64,000 nucleotides of DNA from Dickeya zeae NCPPB 2538 (GTDB lineage: Bacteria; Pseudomonadota; Gammaproteobacteria; Enterobacterales; Enterobacteriaceae), in the NCBI RefSeq assembly GCF_000406165.1, contig NZ_CM001977.1:2865064-2929063 (forward strand), given 5' to 3'. Each line of letters opens with the position of its first letter. Within the stretch, counting starts at the first letter, position 1. Of this stretch, positions 26,682-36,700 are shown piece after piece. The notes beneath the pieces were generated by a model. That model searched no databases, was not told the origin of the DNA, and worked only from the letters and a program-made list of their open reading frames with translations. The position numbers and the translations under genes are program-made.

Positions 26682-27833
26682 TTACGGCAACGGCAAATCC
26701 TTCAACCGTCCGGGATGTTGTTTGACGATATCCCAAGGCAGGATTTCCCAGCCGGACCCTTTGCACAGCGACGTAAAATTAGAAGTCATGGTCTGAAAAT
26801 AGATGCCTTGGGGTGTCAGGCTCCAGGGCGCGTTCGCCCACACCTCCGATGAACTGTAGTCACAAACATCTTCGCTTTCATCATCCGTCGCCGCGGTCTG
26901 TTTCGGATAAAGCCGGACAAACTCAGCCGCCAGCCATGTCGGCAAGTTTTCTTGCAAATAATCATCTGGGATGGCCGAATCATCCGGCACCGGTGATTCG
27001 CCTACCCACATCAAATCAGACAGCGTCAGCCAGCTCGCATCAGAGACACGCAAATTATGGGGCGATACATCCATATAACCGTGTGCGCCGCCGCAGCTCC
27101 TGTCGCCGGATACCACATAGCTGATCATTTTCTCTGATAGCAGGCTAATCTTTACCTTGTCATCTGAATGTTCACACTGCGTAGCGGCCATCACCGTCCG
27201 CCAGAAGCTCTCTCGTAGCGCAGCGTTCAAGGCAGCAAGCTGTTCCGCCGGATAGCCAGAGGTTAACTGAAACATCGACAGCTTAGCGCTCGGTTCCTGC
27301 CACCACTCCACGTTATAGCCGTTGACGACGCCCTGTTTGACCATCACCGGCTCGGCCGTTGCACGCAACAGATAGTCATAAGGCGAGACTTGGTAGAGTG
27401 ACTGCATAAAGGGCGACAATCCGGCGGTAGCTATCGGTGCTATTGGCGACAGTACCACAGTGATCGGTGTCCCCTGCCCCTGACGCCACTCGCCCTGCCA
27501 GCCGTTATTATTGGCAGGTTGTAACGTGATGACCGGGCTGTTGGTGGGCTTTGCCTCAGCATCGGCCTCGTCGTCATTCTCCAACGCATCGACATCGACA
27601 TTCAGCGTCAACTGCCCTTGCTTGCTGTGCTGACCATTAATATGGTGAGTCACTCGCTCTGGGGTAGTGAAATAGCGACTCTCCACACGCCCATCTACGT
27701 TAACATCCAACTCCATCACTACCGGCGTTGTCCCCAGCGTGCCGTTATATATTACAGGCTTGGCCTGAGCCATCTCCACCAGACAAACGAAACCCAGCAC
27801 CACTATCCTTGAGGCTAATGTTAATAAATTCAT
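26682..27833 (-). CDS. Exported protein of unknown function, tandem paralogue A
   Basis: 383 residues. A signal peptide (MNLLTLASRIVVLGFVCLVE, cleaved after AQA) shows export to the periplasm or beyond; no lipobox. I do not recognise a domain. Acidic stretches (DALENDDEADAEAK) lie near residue 85. Segments VNGYNVEWW, FQLTSGYPAEQLAALNA, SCGGAHGY, VSDASWLTLSDLMWVGE and the terminal QHPGRLKDLPLP are shared with the neighbour at 28022. Three cysteines in the shared part could form disulphides. The duplicated pair is the main clue: recent tandem amplification. Confidence 0.75.
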   Translation of the reverse strand: MNLLTLASRIVVLGFVCLVEMAQAKPVIYNGTLGTTPVVMELDVNVDGRVESRYFTTPERVTHHINGQHSKQGQLTLNVDVDALENDDEADAEAKPTNSPVITLQPANNNGWQGEWRQGQGTPITVVLSPIAPIATAGLSPFMQSLYQVSPYDYLLRATAEPVMVKQGVVNGYNVEWWQEPSAKLSMFQLTSGYPAEQLAALNAALRESFWRTVMAATQCEHSDDKVKISLLSEKMISYVVSGDRSCGGAHGYMDVSPHNLRVSDASWLTLSDLMWVGESPVPDDSAIPDDYLQENLPTWLAAEFVRLYPKQTAATDDESEDVCDYSSSEVWANAPWSLTPQGIYFQTMTSNFTSLCKGSGWEILPWDIVKQHPGRLKDLPLP

Positions 27834-27900
27834 ATTAAATAAACAGATAAGAAAGAAAGCCGATACTATAACGGAAATAGATTAAGCATCGTAATCAAAA
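27779..27900 (-). repeat. Direct repeat, copy 1 (5' region of paralogue A)
   Basis: 122 bases covering the signal-peptide codons, ribosome site and upstream region, almost identical to 29146-29267. It includes the shared stretch GATAGTATCGG / CTTAATCTATTTC on the minus strand, which probably holds the promoter. Confidence 0.85.
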
Positions 27901-27978
27901 ACCATACAGTATTCTGATCCTATCCCAAATAATTCGAGTTGCAGAAAGATGGGTATATACAGGGAATCACAATGAGTA

Positions 27979-28006
27979 CCCCGGTCTGGATACACGCAAA
28001 CCGGGG
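27979..28006 (-). terminator. Hairpin after paralogue B
   Basis: A 7-bp GC stem (CCCCGGT / ACCGGGG) with a 14-base loop, 16 bases after the stop of the gene at 28022. No T run follows, so a terminator role is tentative. Confidence 0.5.
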
Positions 28007-28021
28007 CATTCGTCGTGCATA

Positions 28022-29200
28022 TTAAGGTAGCGGCAAATTCTTCAAACGACCAGGATGTTGCTTCACGACACTCCACGGTACGATGGCCCAGGGAGCATCA
28101 TCACAAACGCTGTCACTCGTCGGGAAAGTCGGGTGGAAAAGAATGCCCTGAGCAGTCAGGCTCCATGTTGGAAACATCCAGACCTCAGGCCGCCGATAAT
28201 CACACAGAGTATTACCTCCACCACTATTTACCGTATTAGCCATTCTTGCTGGATACATCACAGAGAATTGCTCAGCCAGCCAATGTGGGAGTATTCCATC
28301 ATTGTAATCTTTCGGTTCCAACGTATTATCTGGTGCTGGCTGCTCGCCAACCCAGAACAAATCCTTTAACTCCATATGACTAGCATCACTAGCATATAGG
28401 CTTTCACTTCTAACACCAGAGTTATAACCATTGCCACAGCTTTCACTGCCAGCGATAGAGTAACTCACTACCCAAGGTAGTAACTGGTTGATGTTTACTT
28501 GCTCAGTATAGGAGCCTTTATCTGTCCCTTGCATACAACGGTAGTAATTTAATACCTCCTGCCACAGTTCCTTGCGCAACATCGCATTCAACCCCGACAA
28601 TTGTTCTGCCGGATAGCCGCTGCGTAACTGAAATGTCGTCATGCCAGATAATGGATCCCGCCACCATTCCACATCATACCCATTCACCGTTTCCTGCTTT
28701 GTCATAACTGGCTCAGCTCTTTCATGCCGCAGGTATTCATAACGTGAATGCTGATACGCCTGTTGCATAAACGGTGAGGCTGTCGCAGGCAATTCGGTAA
28801 CCAGAGACAGCACCACCGGATAGGATTTACCTTTACCGTTGCGCCATTCGCCCTGCAAGGTGTTCTGATCGCGGCTACGCAGCACCATCACCGGTATCGG
28901 ATCTTTGCCAGCCAGTGCTTGTTGCTCATCCATCGAATCATCGCCTTCCGACAGCACCAGATTGCCCTGTACATCCTGTGAGCCGGATAATCCAATGTCT
29001 TTGCGGTATTTAGTATAAAAATAACGCCCATTAATACTTTGGTTCTCTGGCTGACCGGGGGCGTTATACAGCTCCACCACAATGGTGGTATTGCCTATAG
29101 TGCCGCGATAAACGGGAAAATCATCGTCAGCCTGAGTGACCCCAACCAGACAAACGAAACCCAGCACCACTATCCTTGAGGCTAATGTTAATAATTTCAT
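28022..29200 (-). CDS. Exported protein of unknown function, tandem paralogue B
   Basis: 392 residues, paralogous to the gene at 26682. The signal peptide is nearly identical (MKLLTLASRIVVLGFVCLVG, cleaved after TQA). The mature parts are clearly diverged but share VNGYDVEWWRDPLSG, FQLRSGYPAEQLSGLNAMLR, SESCGNGY, ASDASHMELKDLFWVGE, an ILPHWLAEQF segment and the C-terminal QHPGRLKNLPLP. No enzyme motif is seen. A much more conserved 5' end than mature part suggests either gene conversion of the upstream segment or fast evolution of the exported part. Confidence 0.75.
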   Translation of the reverse strand: MKLLTLASRIVVLGFVCLVGVTQADDDFPVYRGTIGNTTIVVELYNAPGQPENQSINGRYFYTKYRKDIGLSGSQDVQGNLVLSEGDDSMDEQQALAGKDPIPVMVLRSRDQNTLQGEWRNGKGKSYPVVLSLVTELPATASPFMQQAYQHSRYEYLRHERAEPVMTKQETVNGYDVEWWRDPLSGMTTFQLRSGYPAEQLSGLNAMLRKELWQEVLNYYRCMQGTDKGSYTEQVNINQLLPWVVSYSIAGSESCGNGYNSGVRSESLYASDASHMELKDLFWVGEQPAPDNTLEPKDYNDGILPHWLAEQFSVMYPARMANTVNSGGGNTLCDYRRPEVWMFPTWSLTAQGILFHPTFPTSDSVCDDAPWAIVPWSVVKQHPGRLKNLPLP

Positions 29201-29267
29201 ATTAAATAAACAGATAAGAAAGAGAGCTGATACTATAACGGAAATAGATTAAGCATCGTAATCAAAA
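29146..29267 (-). repeat. Direct repeat, copy 2 (5' region of paralogue B)
   Basis: Second copy of the 122-base segment at 27779-27900, with a handful of differences. The two copies mark the edges of a tandem duplication of about 1.37 kb. Confidence 0.85.
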
Positions 29268-29289
29268 AAATAGAAGACTATACAGGTCA

Positions 29290-29436
29290 TTGATGGTGCA
29301 GCTTTTCCCCTACGACGATCAGGGGATGGATGTGATTGGTGATAATCCTTCACAGTTAAGCGATCTCTACCAGCGTTTCAACCACTACCTGCTGGATAAC
29401 GACCGTCCGCTGATGGACCGCTATTACGGTGCCTAA
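29290..29436 (+). pseudogene. Remnant: C-terminal end of a DUF3885-like protein
   Basis: An open stretch of 48 codons with no proper start, reading LMVQLFPYDDQGMDVIGDNP then SQLSDLYQRFNHYLLDNDRP and ending RYYGA. The pattern YPYDDRGxDV then LYxxFxxWLLDYDR is the C-terminal part of DUF3885 proteins as I remember the family. The rest of the gene is missing and paralogue B's repeat abuts it, so the duplication or another event replaced its 5' part. Confidence 0.55.
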
Positions 29437-29605
29437 TATCTTCAGATTTAAAGTACAAAAACGCCAATATCCTCACGGAATAGTCCACACGCCTCAATGG
29501 CAATTTTCCCCCCACGCTCTATGCTATGACGAGTCAGGGAAAACGCTGACGCGACGCGCGCCGACGTTATCCTGGTGATTTTTTTCACACAAAAAGGACA
29601 ACACC

Positions 29606-30151
29606 ATGAATCAAATCAAATTGTTAGGTATTTCCGGCAGTCTGCGTAAAGCCTCTGCCAACCGGGGATTGCTGCGTGCCGCGCAGTCGGTACTGCCCGC
29701 TTATGCCACGCTGGATATTGCCGACCTGCTGGATGTACCGTTTTATAACGCTGATTTGACTGAGGTACCTGAATCCGTGCAGCGCATCGCCCGTCAGGCC
29801 AGTGAGGCGGATGGTTTTGTGTTCGCCTGTACCGAATACAACTACTCCATGGCACCGGCACTGAAGAATATTCTGGACTGGTTATCCCGCTTGCCGGATA
29901 CCACCATTTTAAGCGGTAAACCGGCAGCATTGATGGGTGCGGGCGGCGGTATGGGTACCTCGCGAGCGCAGTATCATTTGCGCCAGAGTTGCGTCTACCT
30001 GAATGTGCATGTGCTGAACAAGCCGGAAGTTTTCGCTAACGCTTTTGCTGGTGGTTTCGACGATCAGGGCAACCTGAAAGATGAAAACATTACCGTTCTG
30101 ATTGCCGAGCAAATGAATGCGCTTGTCGATGAGATCGGGCTCAGAAGATAA
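29606..30151 (+). CDS. NADPH-dependent FMN reductase family protein
   Basis: 181 residues, flavodoxin-like. The FMN phosphate loop is GISGSLRKASANRGLL, the isoalloxazine contact is CTEYNYSMAPALKNILDWLSR, and GAGGGMGTSRAQYHLRQ completes the site. The family includes ChrR/YieF quinone and chromate reductases and flavin reductases. An AAAGGA ribosome site precedes the ATG. It is next to the nitrate assimilation operon but on the other strand, converging with cobA, so a direct link to nitrate reduction is not shown. Confidence 0.88.
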   Translation: MNQIKLLGISGSLRKASANRGLLRAAQSVLPAYATLDIADLLDVPFYNADLTEVPESVQRIARQASEADGFVFACTEYNYSMAPALKNILDWLSRLPDTTILSGKPAALMGAGGGMGTSRAQYHLRQSCVYLNVHVLNKPEVFANAFAGGFDDQGNLKDENITVLIAEQMNALVDEIGLRR

Positions 30152-30196
30152 CACATCCTTTCATCAGGCTACCGCCCACTGTCGGGCGGCAGTCGC

Positions 30197-31027
30197 TTAT
30201 GCCGCCACCGTTCCCACTTTCATCATCGCTTCGCTGGCCACCGTCAGTGCCGGATGGCGACAAAAACGCACCACTTCGCCGACCACTAACAAGCTGGGCG
30301 ACTGCGGCTGATAACGCGCCATCAGTGCAGGCAAGGTCGCAAGCGTCGCGGTCATCACGCGTTGCTCCGGCTGTGTGCCACGCTCAATAATCGCCAGCGG
30401 CGTACTGGCAGGCAGGCCGTGTGCTATTAACTTCTGGCACAGACGGCTGGCATGACTCAGCCCCATATAAAACACCAGTGTTTGCTGGCCTGCGCCCAGG
30501 GTTTCCCAGTCCAGTTGCGGCTCGCCATCACGGGCATGGCCGGTAATAAACCGTACCGATTGAGCACAATCCCGGTGCGTCAGCGGCAACCCTACCGCCG
30601 CCGCACAGCCGGTCGCGGCGGTAATCCCAGGTACCACATGGCAACGCACACCCTGTTGATGCAGGTAATCCATTTCCTCACCGCCACGCCCGAAAATAAA
30701 CGGATCGCCGCCTTTTAAGCGCACGACACGCTGCCCGGCTTGCGCCAGTTCCATCAACAGTTGATTGATTTGCGGTTGTGGCAGTGCGTGGTTGCCCTGC
30801 TGTTTACCGACATCAATGCGCAAAGTGTCACGCGCTACTAACGCCATAATGTCGGCGGAAACCAGCCGGTCATGCACGACCACATCCGCCTGCTGAATCA
30901 CTCGCAGCGCCTTGATAGTCAGTAATTCGGCATCGCCGGGACCGGCACCCACCAGCCAGACATCACCTGCCAGTAACGGCTGGCGTTGATGGCCCTGCGC
31001 CATCAGCGTATTCAGAGTAAGGTTCAT
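30197..31027 (-). CDS. cobA: Uroporphyrinogen-III C-methyltransferase
   Basis: 276 residues. VWLVGAGPGDAELLTIKALR is the SAM-binding start; VVRLKGGDPFIFGRGGEEM, VVPGITAATGCAAAVGLPLTHRD and the YMGL segment are the CysG/CobA signature. It makes precorrin-2, the precursor of siroheme, which the nitrite reductase encoded upstream needs. It lacks the CysG dehydrogenase/chelatase domain, so CysG or another enzyme must finish the cofactor. It lies 27 bases after nasA with an AAGGAG ribosome site, as the last gene of the nas operon. Confidence 0.92.
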   Translation of the reverse strand: MNLTLNTLMAQGHQRQPLLAGDVWLVGAGPGDAELLTIKALRVIQQADVVVHDRLVSADIMALVARDTLRIDVGKQQGNHALPQPQINQLLMELAQAGQRVVRLKGGDPFIFGRGGEEMDYLHQQGVRCHVVPGITAATGCAAAVGLPLTHRDCAQSVRFITGHARDGEPQLDWETLGAGQQTLVFYMGLSHASRLCQKLIAHGLPASTPLAIIERGTQPEQRVMTATLATLPALMARYQPQSPSLLVVGEVVRFCRHPALTVASEAMMKVGTVAA

Positions 31028-31054
31028 AGAATGACTCCTTCTTCCGGGCGCGGC

Positions 31055-33703
31055 TCAGCCCGCCCGGCGTAATGTGTCTGGCGTCGCATACTGTTGCAGC
31101 AACGCCTTCAGTTCCGGTACGCAAGATCCGCAGTTAGTCCCGCACTGTAGCTGTTCACCCAGTTGCGTCACGCTGTGGCACCCCTGACGGATAGCGTCGA
31201 TAATGCGCTGCTCACCAACCGCGAAACAGCTGCAAATGGTCGCGCCTTGCGGTGTTTCCCCCTGTGGGGCACACCCCGCCAGCAACGCCAGTCGATCAGA
31301 CGACTGCTGTGGCGGTACGGTAAATGCCGCCAGCACCGCTTCACGCGCCAGTTGCGGACGATGCGCCCCCACATAAAGCGCCACGGCGACCTGTGTGCCT
31401 CGCCAGCCAATCGCATGAAACAGCCGGTCGTCCCCCTGAGCCTGCTGAAATTCAACGTCGCTCAGGTCATATTGCCGGGTCAGCCAGTCGAGCCAGTGTT
31501 CCGGTGTGCGCTCGTCGGCGATCACGTAATGCGACACCCCGTCCGCAGTCACTCGACTCCAGTAGCCACAGTCCGGTACGGCGACATCGCCGCGGACAAA
31601 CAGCTCGCCGAACCAGACGGCGGGCCAGCGTTGGATGCGTACTCGCGCCTGCTTGCTTTCCGGCTGACCGGAGTAAGGGTCAGTCACTGCCGCCACCAGG
31701 CTATCGACGCGCGCCTGTGCGCTGAATTGCCGGTTCCAGTGCATGGGCACAAAAATGCTGCCGGGCTGCTGACCACGCTGAACCTGCGCCCGCGCCAACA
31801 TCCAGCCGGACCCGGCGCTGATACGCACCAGTTCACCATCGTGTACACCGGCGTTAAGCGCATCCTGCGGGTGCAGATCGCAGTAAGGTTCCGGCAAATG
31901 CTGCATCAGACGCGCCGCCTTGCCGGTGCGGGTCATGGTGTGCCACTGGTCACGTACCCGCCCGGTGTTGAGCACCAGTGGATACGCCGGGGACGGTGGA
32001 TTGACCGGCAGCTGTGGGGTGATTGCCAGCAGCCGCGCCTTACCGTCTGGATGCCAGCAGCGGCCATCGGCGTATAAGCGTGCGGTACCGCTATTGGCAT
32101 GAGGGGGCACCGGCCATTGTACCGGGGTAAGTTGCTGCCAGTGCTCATCGCTGAGCGTTGCCAGCGCGCTGATATTGAAAGCACGCTGCCCCTGATTCTC
32201 AAACCCGGATAACGCGGCATGTTCACGGAAAATTTGCGCCGGGTGGCGGTAATCAAACGCCTCGCCAAACCCCATACGCGTCGCGACCTGCGACACAATC
32301 CACCAGTCTGCTTTCGCCTCGCCCGGCGCAGGCAAGAACGCGCGTTGGCGGGAAATACGTCGTTCGGAATTGGTGACCGTGCCGTCTTTTTCTCCCCACG
32401 CCAATGCCGGTAGCAGGATATGGGCGCATTCGGTGGTATCGGTATGGCGCATCACATCAGAGACAATCACCAGCGGGCAGCGCAACAACGCCTGCCGCAC
32501 GCGATCGGCCTCCGGCATTGACACCACCGGGTTGGTCCCCATGATCCACACCGCCTTCACCTGCCCGGCTTCGATGGCGCGGAACAAGTCCACCGCCATC
32601 AGCCCCGGTGCCGAAGCCACCCGGTCACTGCCCCAGAAGCGGCCAACCCGCGACACCTCTTGCGGGCTGAACCCCATGTGCGCCGCCAGTTGGTTCGCCA
32701 ACCCGCCCACTTCCCGGCCCCCCATGGCATTCGGCTGACCGGTAATCGAAAACGGGCCACAACCTGCACGACCGATACGGCCGCTGAACAGATGCACATT
32801 GATAATCGCGTTGCATTTGTCGCTACCGGAAGCAGACTGGTTAATCCCCTGCGAGTAGAGCGTGACTACCTTGCCGGTCTCACTAAACCACTGGTAAAAG
32901 CAGGTGATGTCCTCGTGTCGTAACCGGCAGAATTGCGCCACCTGTTCTACCGTCCACTCATCGGTCGCCGCCAGCGCCGCTTCCACACCGCTAAGCGCAT
33001 CGGGCAACGGCGCGGATTGCTGCGCCAGCCAGCGCAGCAGTCCGTTGAACAACCCGGCATCGCTGCCGGGTGCCAGCGGCAGATGTAAATCTGCCGCATC
33101 GCAGGTAGCGGTATGGCGAGGATCCACCACCACGACCTTCATGTGTGGACGCTGTTGTTTGGCCTGCATCAGCCGTTGATACACCACCGGGTGCGCCCAG
33201 GCGGTATTGGAGCCGACCAGCACCACCAGATCCGCCTGTTCGATGTCCTCGTAGTTACCCGGCACCGCGTCGGCACCCAGCGCTCGTTTGTAGCCGATGA
33301 CCGCTGAGGCCATGCACAGCCGGGAATTGGTATCCATGTTGGCGCTGCCAATGAATCCTTTCATCAGCTTGTTGGCGACGTAATAGTCTTCGGTCAGTAA
33401 TTGCCCCGAACCGTAAAACGCCACCGCCTGCGGGCCGTGCTGCGCAATAATATCGCCGAGCGATTGCGCGACCCGGTCCAGCGTCTGATCCCAACTGACG
33501 CGCTGCCCATCTACCAGCGGCCATAACAACCGCCCTTGTAGACTCAGCGTGTCGCCAAGCGCTGAACCTTTGACGCACAACCGTCCCTGATTAGCCGGGT
33601 GCTGGCTGTCGCCTTTTATGGTCACCCTCCCGTCCGGTTGCGCCGTGGCAATCACGCCGCAACCCACGCCGCAATAAGGACAAGTGGTGCGACAGTCGGT
33701 CAT
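31055..33703 (-). CDS. nasA: Assimilatory nitrate reductase, catalytic subunit
   Basis: 882 residues. An N-terminal [4Fe-4S] motif (Cys8, Cys11, Cys15 in TTCPYCGVGCGV, the fourth in GRLCVKG) leads into the molybdopterin domains (WDQTLDRVAQSL, GSGQLLTEDYYVANKLMKGF, GTNPVVSMPEADRVRQAL, and the C-terminal dinucleotide-binding domain near LVLNTGRVRDQWHTMTRTGK). A BFD-like [2Fe-2S] domain (CSCFAVGEQ and CGTNCGSCVPEL) closes the protein, as in Klebsiella NasA. No Tat signal: it is cytoplasmic. It reduces nitrate to nitrite for growth. Its ATG overlaps the stop of the preceding gene by 4 bases. Confidence 0.95.
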   Translation of the reverse strand: MTDCRTTCPYCGVGCGVIATAQPDGRVTIKGDSQHPANQGRLCVKGSALGDTLSLQGRLLWPLVDGQRVSWDQTLDRVAQSLGDIIAQHGPQAVAFYGSGQLLTEDYYVANKLMKGFIGSANMDTNSRLCMASAVIGYKRALGADAVPGNYEDIEQADLVVLVGSNTAWAHPVVYQRLMQAKQQRPHMKVVVVDPRHTATCDAADLHLPLAPGSDAGLFNGLLRWLAQQSAPLPDALSGVEAALAATDEWTVEQVAQFCRLRHEDITCFYQWFSETGKVVTLYSQGINQSASGSDKCNAIINVHLFSGRIGRAGCGPFSITGQPNAMGGREVGGLANQLAAHMGFSPQEVSRVGRFWGSDRVASAPGLMAVDLFRAIEAGQVKAVWIMGTNPVVSMPEADRVRQALLRCPLVIVSDVMRHTDTTECAHILLPALAWGEKDGTVTNSERRISRQRAFLPAPGEAKADWWIVSQVATRMGFGEAFDYRHPAQIFREHAALSGFENQGQRAFNISALATLSDEHWQQLTPVQWPVPPHANSGTARLYADGRCWHPDGKARLLAITPQLPVNPPSPAYPLVLNTGRVRDQWHTMTRTGKAARLMQHLPEPYCDLHPQDALNAGVHDGELVRISAGSGWMLARAQVQRGQQPGSIFVPMHWNRQFSAQARVDSLVAAVTDPYSGQPESKQARVRIQRWPAVWFGELFVRGDVAVPDCGYWSRVTADGVSHYVIADERTPEHWLDWLTRQYDLSDVEFQQAQGDDRLFHAIGWRGTQVAVALYVGAHRPQLAREAVLAAFTVPPQQSSDRLALLAGCAPQGETPQGATICSCFAVGEQRIIDAIRQGCHSVTQLGEQLQCGTNCGSCVPELKALLQQYATPDTLRRAG

Positions 33704-36700
33704 AACGCCTCCGCCATATCGGTCGCTACCACCTTCATCGGTTCATCAGCCACCCAGATACGATCCTGAACGACACGTACCGGCCAGACGCGTACCCGCA
33801 ACTGACTGTCATCCGGGCTGACACCATCACACAAACGCAAACGTTTTTTGTACAACGGCGAAATCACCACCGGCTCACCGTCCACGTCGCCGACAATGCC
33901 GCGCGACAGCACGTTAGCACCGCTTCCCGGCTCCAGGTTATCGAGCGCGAACACGCGTGCCGCCTGGCCCGGTTGCGACGCCGGGAGATGGAACAACGCC
34001 ACCTGCCGATGCCCGACTCGCGCTGCCATCCCTGCATTCGCCGGGATATCGCTGAGGAAACCGACGCACTGCCAGCCATCGGCCCCGAGGGTCTCGGATA
34101 CGGTGATCGGTTTTTTCTCCTCTAAACGTGCCGGGCGAATCTGACCACGTTCGGGGACCATCACCACCGCCTCATCCGGGGTGTCGCTGTTGAGGAAGGC
34201 GCGGAACAATGCCCGGTTTTCGTCATGCGCCAGTGTGGTTTGCCACTCGCACTGGTAGCTGTCGATAACATGGCGCATCTCGCTTTCCAGCTCATCGGCA
34301 ATCCCCAGACTGTCGTCGATCACCACCTGACGCAGGTAATCAACGCCGCCTTCCAGATTATCCAGCCACACACTGGTACGCTGGAGCCGGTCTGCGGTAC
34401 GGATGTAAAACATCAGCAGGCGGTCGATCAACCGGAACAGCGTCTCGGTATCCAGATCGCTGGCGAACAGGTCGGCATGGCGTGGCTTCATACCGCCATT
34501 ACCGCACACGTACAGGTTCCAGCCTTTGTCGGTGGCAATCACACCGATGTCTTTACCCTGCGCTTCGGCGCACTCACGGGTACAACCGGAAACCGCCATC
34601 TTGAGCTTATGCGGCGAGCGCAACCCTTTGTAACGATGCTCCAGCGCAATCGCCAGCCCGGTGGAATCCTGCACGCCATAGCGGCACCAGGTTGACCCCA
34701 CGCAGGATTTCACGGTACGCAGCGACTTGCCGTAGGCATGACCGGTTTCAAAACCGGCGTCGATCAGTTCCTGCCAAATAGCCGGCAGTTGTTCCAGCCG
34801 CGCCCCGAACAGGTCGACGCGCTGACCGCCGGTAATTTTGGTGTACAGGTGGTAGCGTTCCGCCACCTGACCGATGGCAATCAACCCTTTAGGCGTGATC
34901 TCCCCACCGGGGATACGCGGCACCACCGAGTAGGTACCGTCTTTTTGGATGTTGGCCAGAAAACGGTCATTGGTATCCTGCAACGGCACGTGTTCGGGTT
35001 TCAGCACATAGTCGTTCCAGCACGATGCCAGCATCGACCCCACCAGCGGTTTACAAATTTCACACCCCAGCCCGTGGCCGTGACGGGCGATCAACTCGCC
35101 GAAACTGTGGATACGGTTGACGCGGATCAGGTGGTACAGTTCCTGACGCGAATAGGCAAAGTGTTCGCAGATGTCTTTTTTCACCTCAATGCCTGACTGC
35201 TGCAACCGGTATTCCATCACCTGCTTGAGTAACGGCACACAACCACCGCAGCCAGTGCCTGCTTTGGTACAGGCTTTCAGTGACGCCAGATCGGTGCAAC
35301 CGTTGTCTACCGCCGCGAAAATGTCCGCTTTGCTGACGTTGTGGCAGGAGCAAATCTGCGCGCTGTCCGGCAGTGCCGCCACCCCCAGCCCTTTCGGTGC
35401 CGCCCCATCCAATGCGGGCAGAATCAGGCTTTCCGGATGATCGGGTAACGTCATGTCGTTGAGTTTCATTTGCAGCAGTGTGCTGTAATCGCTGCTGTCG
35501 CCGACCAGCACCGCCCCCAGCAGTCGTTTGCCGTCTGCCGAGACAATGATTTTTTTGTAGACCTGATTCGGCTCGTCGTTCCACTGATAACTCTGGCTGC
35601 CTTCGGTGTTGCCGTGGGCATCACCGATTGACGCGACATCAACCCCCAGCAGCTTGAGCTTGGTGCTCATGTCAGCGCCGGTGAAAGACTGTTGCTGCTG
35701 TTCCTGCTGCGCCGATCGGGCCAGTTGGGCGGCAACGGTGCGCGCCATCTGGTAGCCCGGTGCCACCAGTCCGAATATCTGCCCTTGCCATACCGCACAC
35801 TCGCCGATAGCGAAGATAGCGTCATCCGACGTCTGGCAATGATCGTCAATCACGATACCGCCACGCGTACCTATCTCCAGCCCAGCCTCACTCGCCAGAC
35901 GAACGCGTGGGCGAATACCGGCGGAAAACAGTATCAGATCGGTTTCCAGCGACGTGCCATCGGCAAAGTTCATGCGGTGACGCGCCTGCTCGCCTGCCGT
36001 AATGGCGAGCGTTTCTTTGCTGGTGTGTACATGCAGACCCAACGCTTCGATTTTGCGCCGGAGCAACTGCGCGCCGCCATCATCCAGTTGCACCGCCATC
36101 AGCCGGGGCGCGAACTCCACCACATGGGTCTCCAGCCCCAGTTGGCGCAGTGCGTTAGCGGCTTCCAGCCCCAGCAGTCCGCCGCCCACGACGACGCCAC
36201 TGCGTGATTCGCGTGCTTCGGCGGCAATCGCATCCAGATTGTCCAATGTGCGATAGACCAGACAGCCGGGGCGATCATTGCCTTTGATTGGCGGTACAAA
36301 CGCATAGGAACCAGTGGCCAGCACCAGACGATCGTAAGGCGTTTCCTGACCATTCGCATCGCGCACACAGCGGCGCTGGCGATCGATGGCCATCACCTGA
36401 CAGCCGGTACGCAGCTCAATACCGCTCTGCTCGAAAAAACCGTCACTGACCATCGACAGCGACTCGGCGCTGCGCCCGGCGAAATACTCGGACAAATGTA
36501 CCCGGTCATAGGCCGGGTAGCGTTCTTCACCAAACACCACCACGTGATATTCCTGGTGCAGGCCGCGCTCCACCAGTTGCTCCAGAAAGTGGTGACCGAC
36601 CATGCCGTGTCCCACTACCACCAATACGGGTTTACTCATAACAGAAATCCTTACGGCTTCAGGCCGTATGTCTATTTCAGGAAAAGAAAGACCAAATAAA

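Noticed and set aside
31163..32077. Long plus-strand frame antisense to nasA, and similar frames at 37390-38538 and 35692-36207
   Set aside because: Shadow frames of nas genes; composition is rich in Arg, Pro and His without family motifs.
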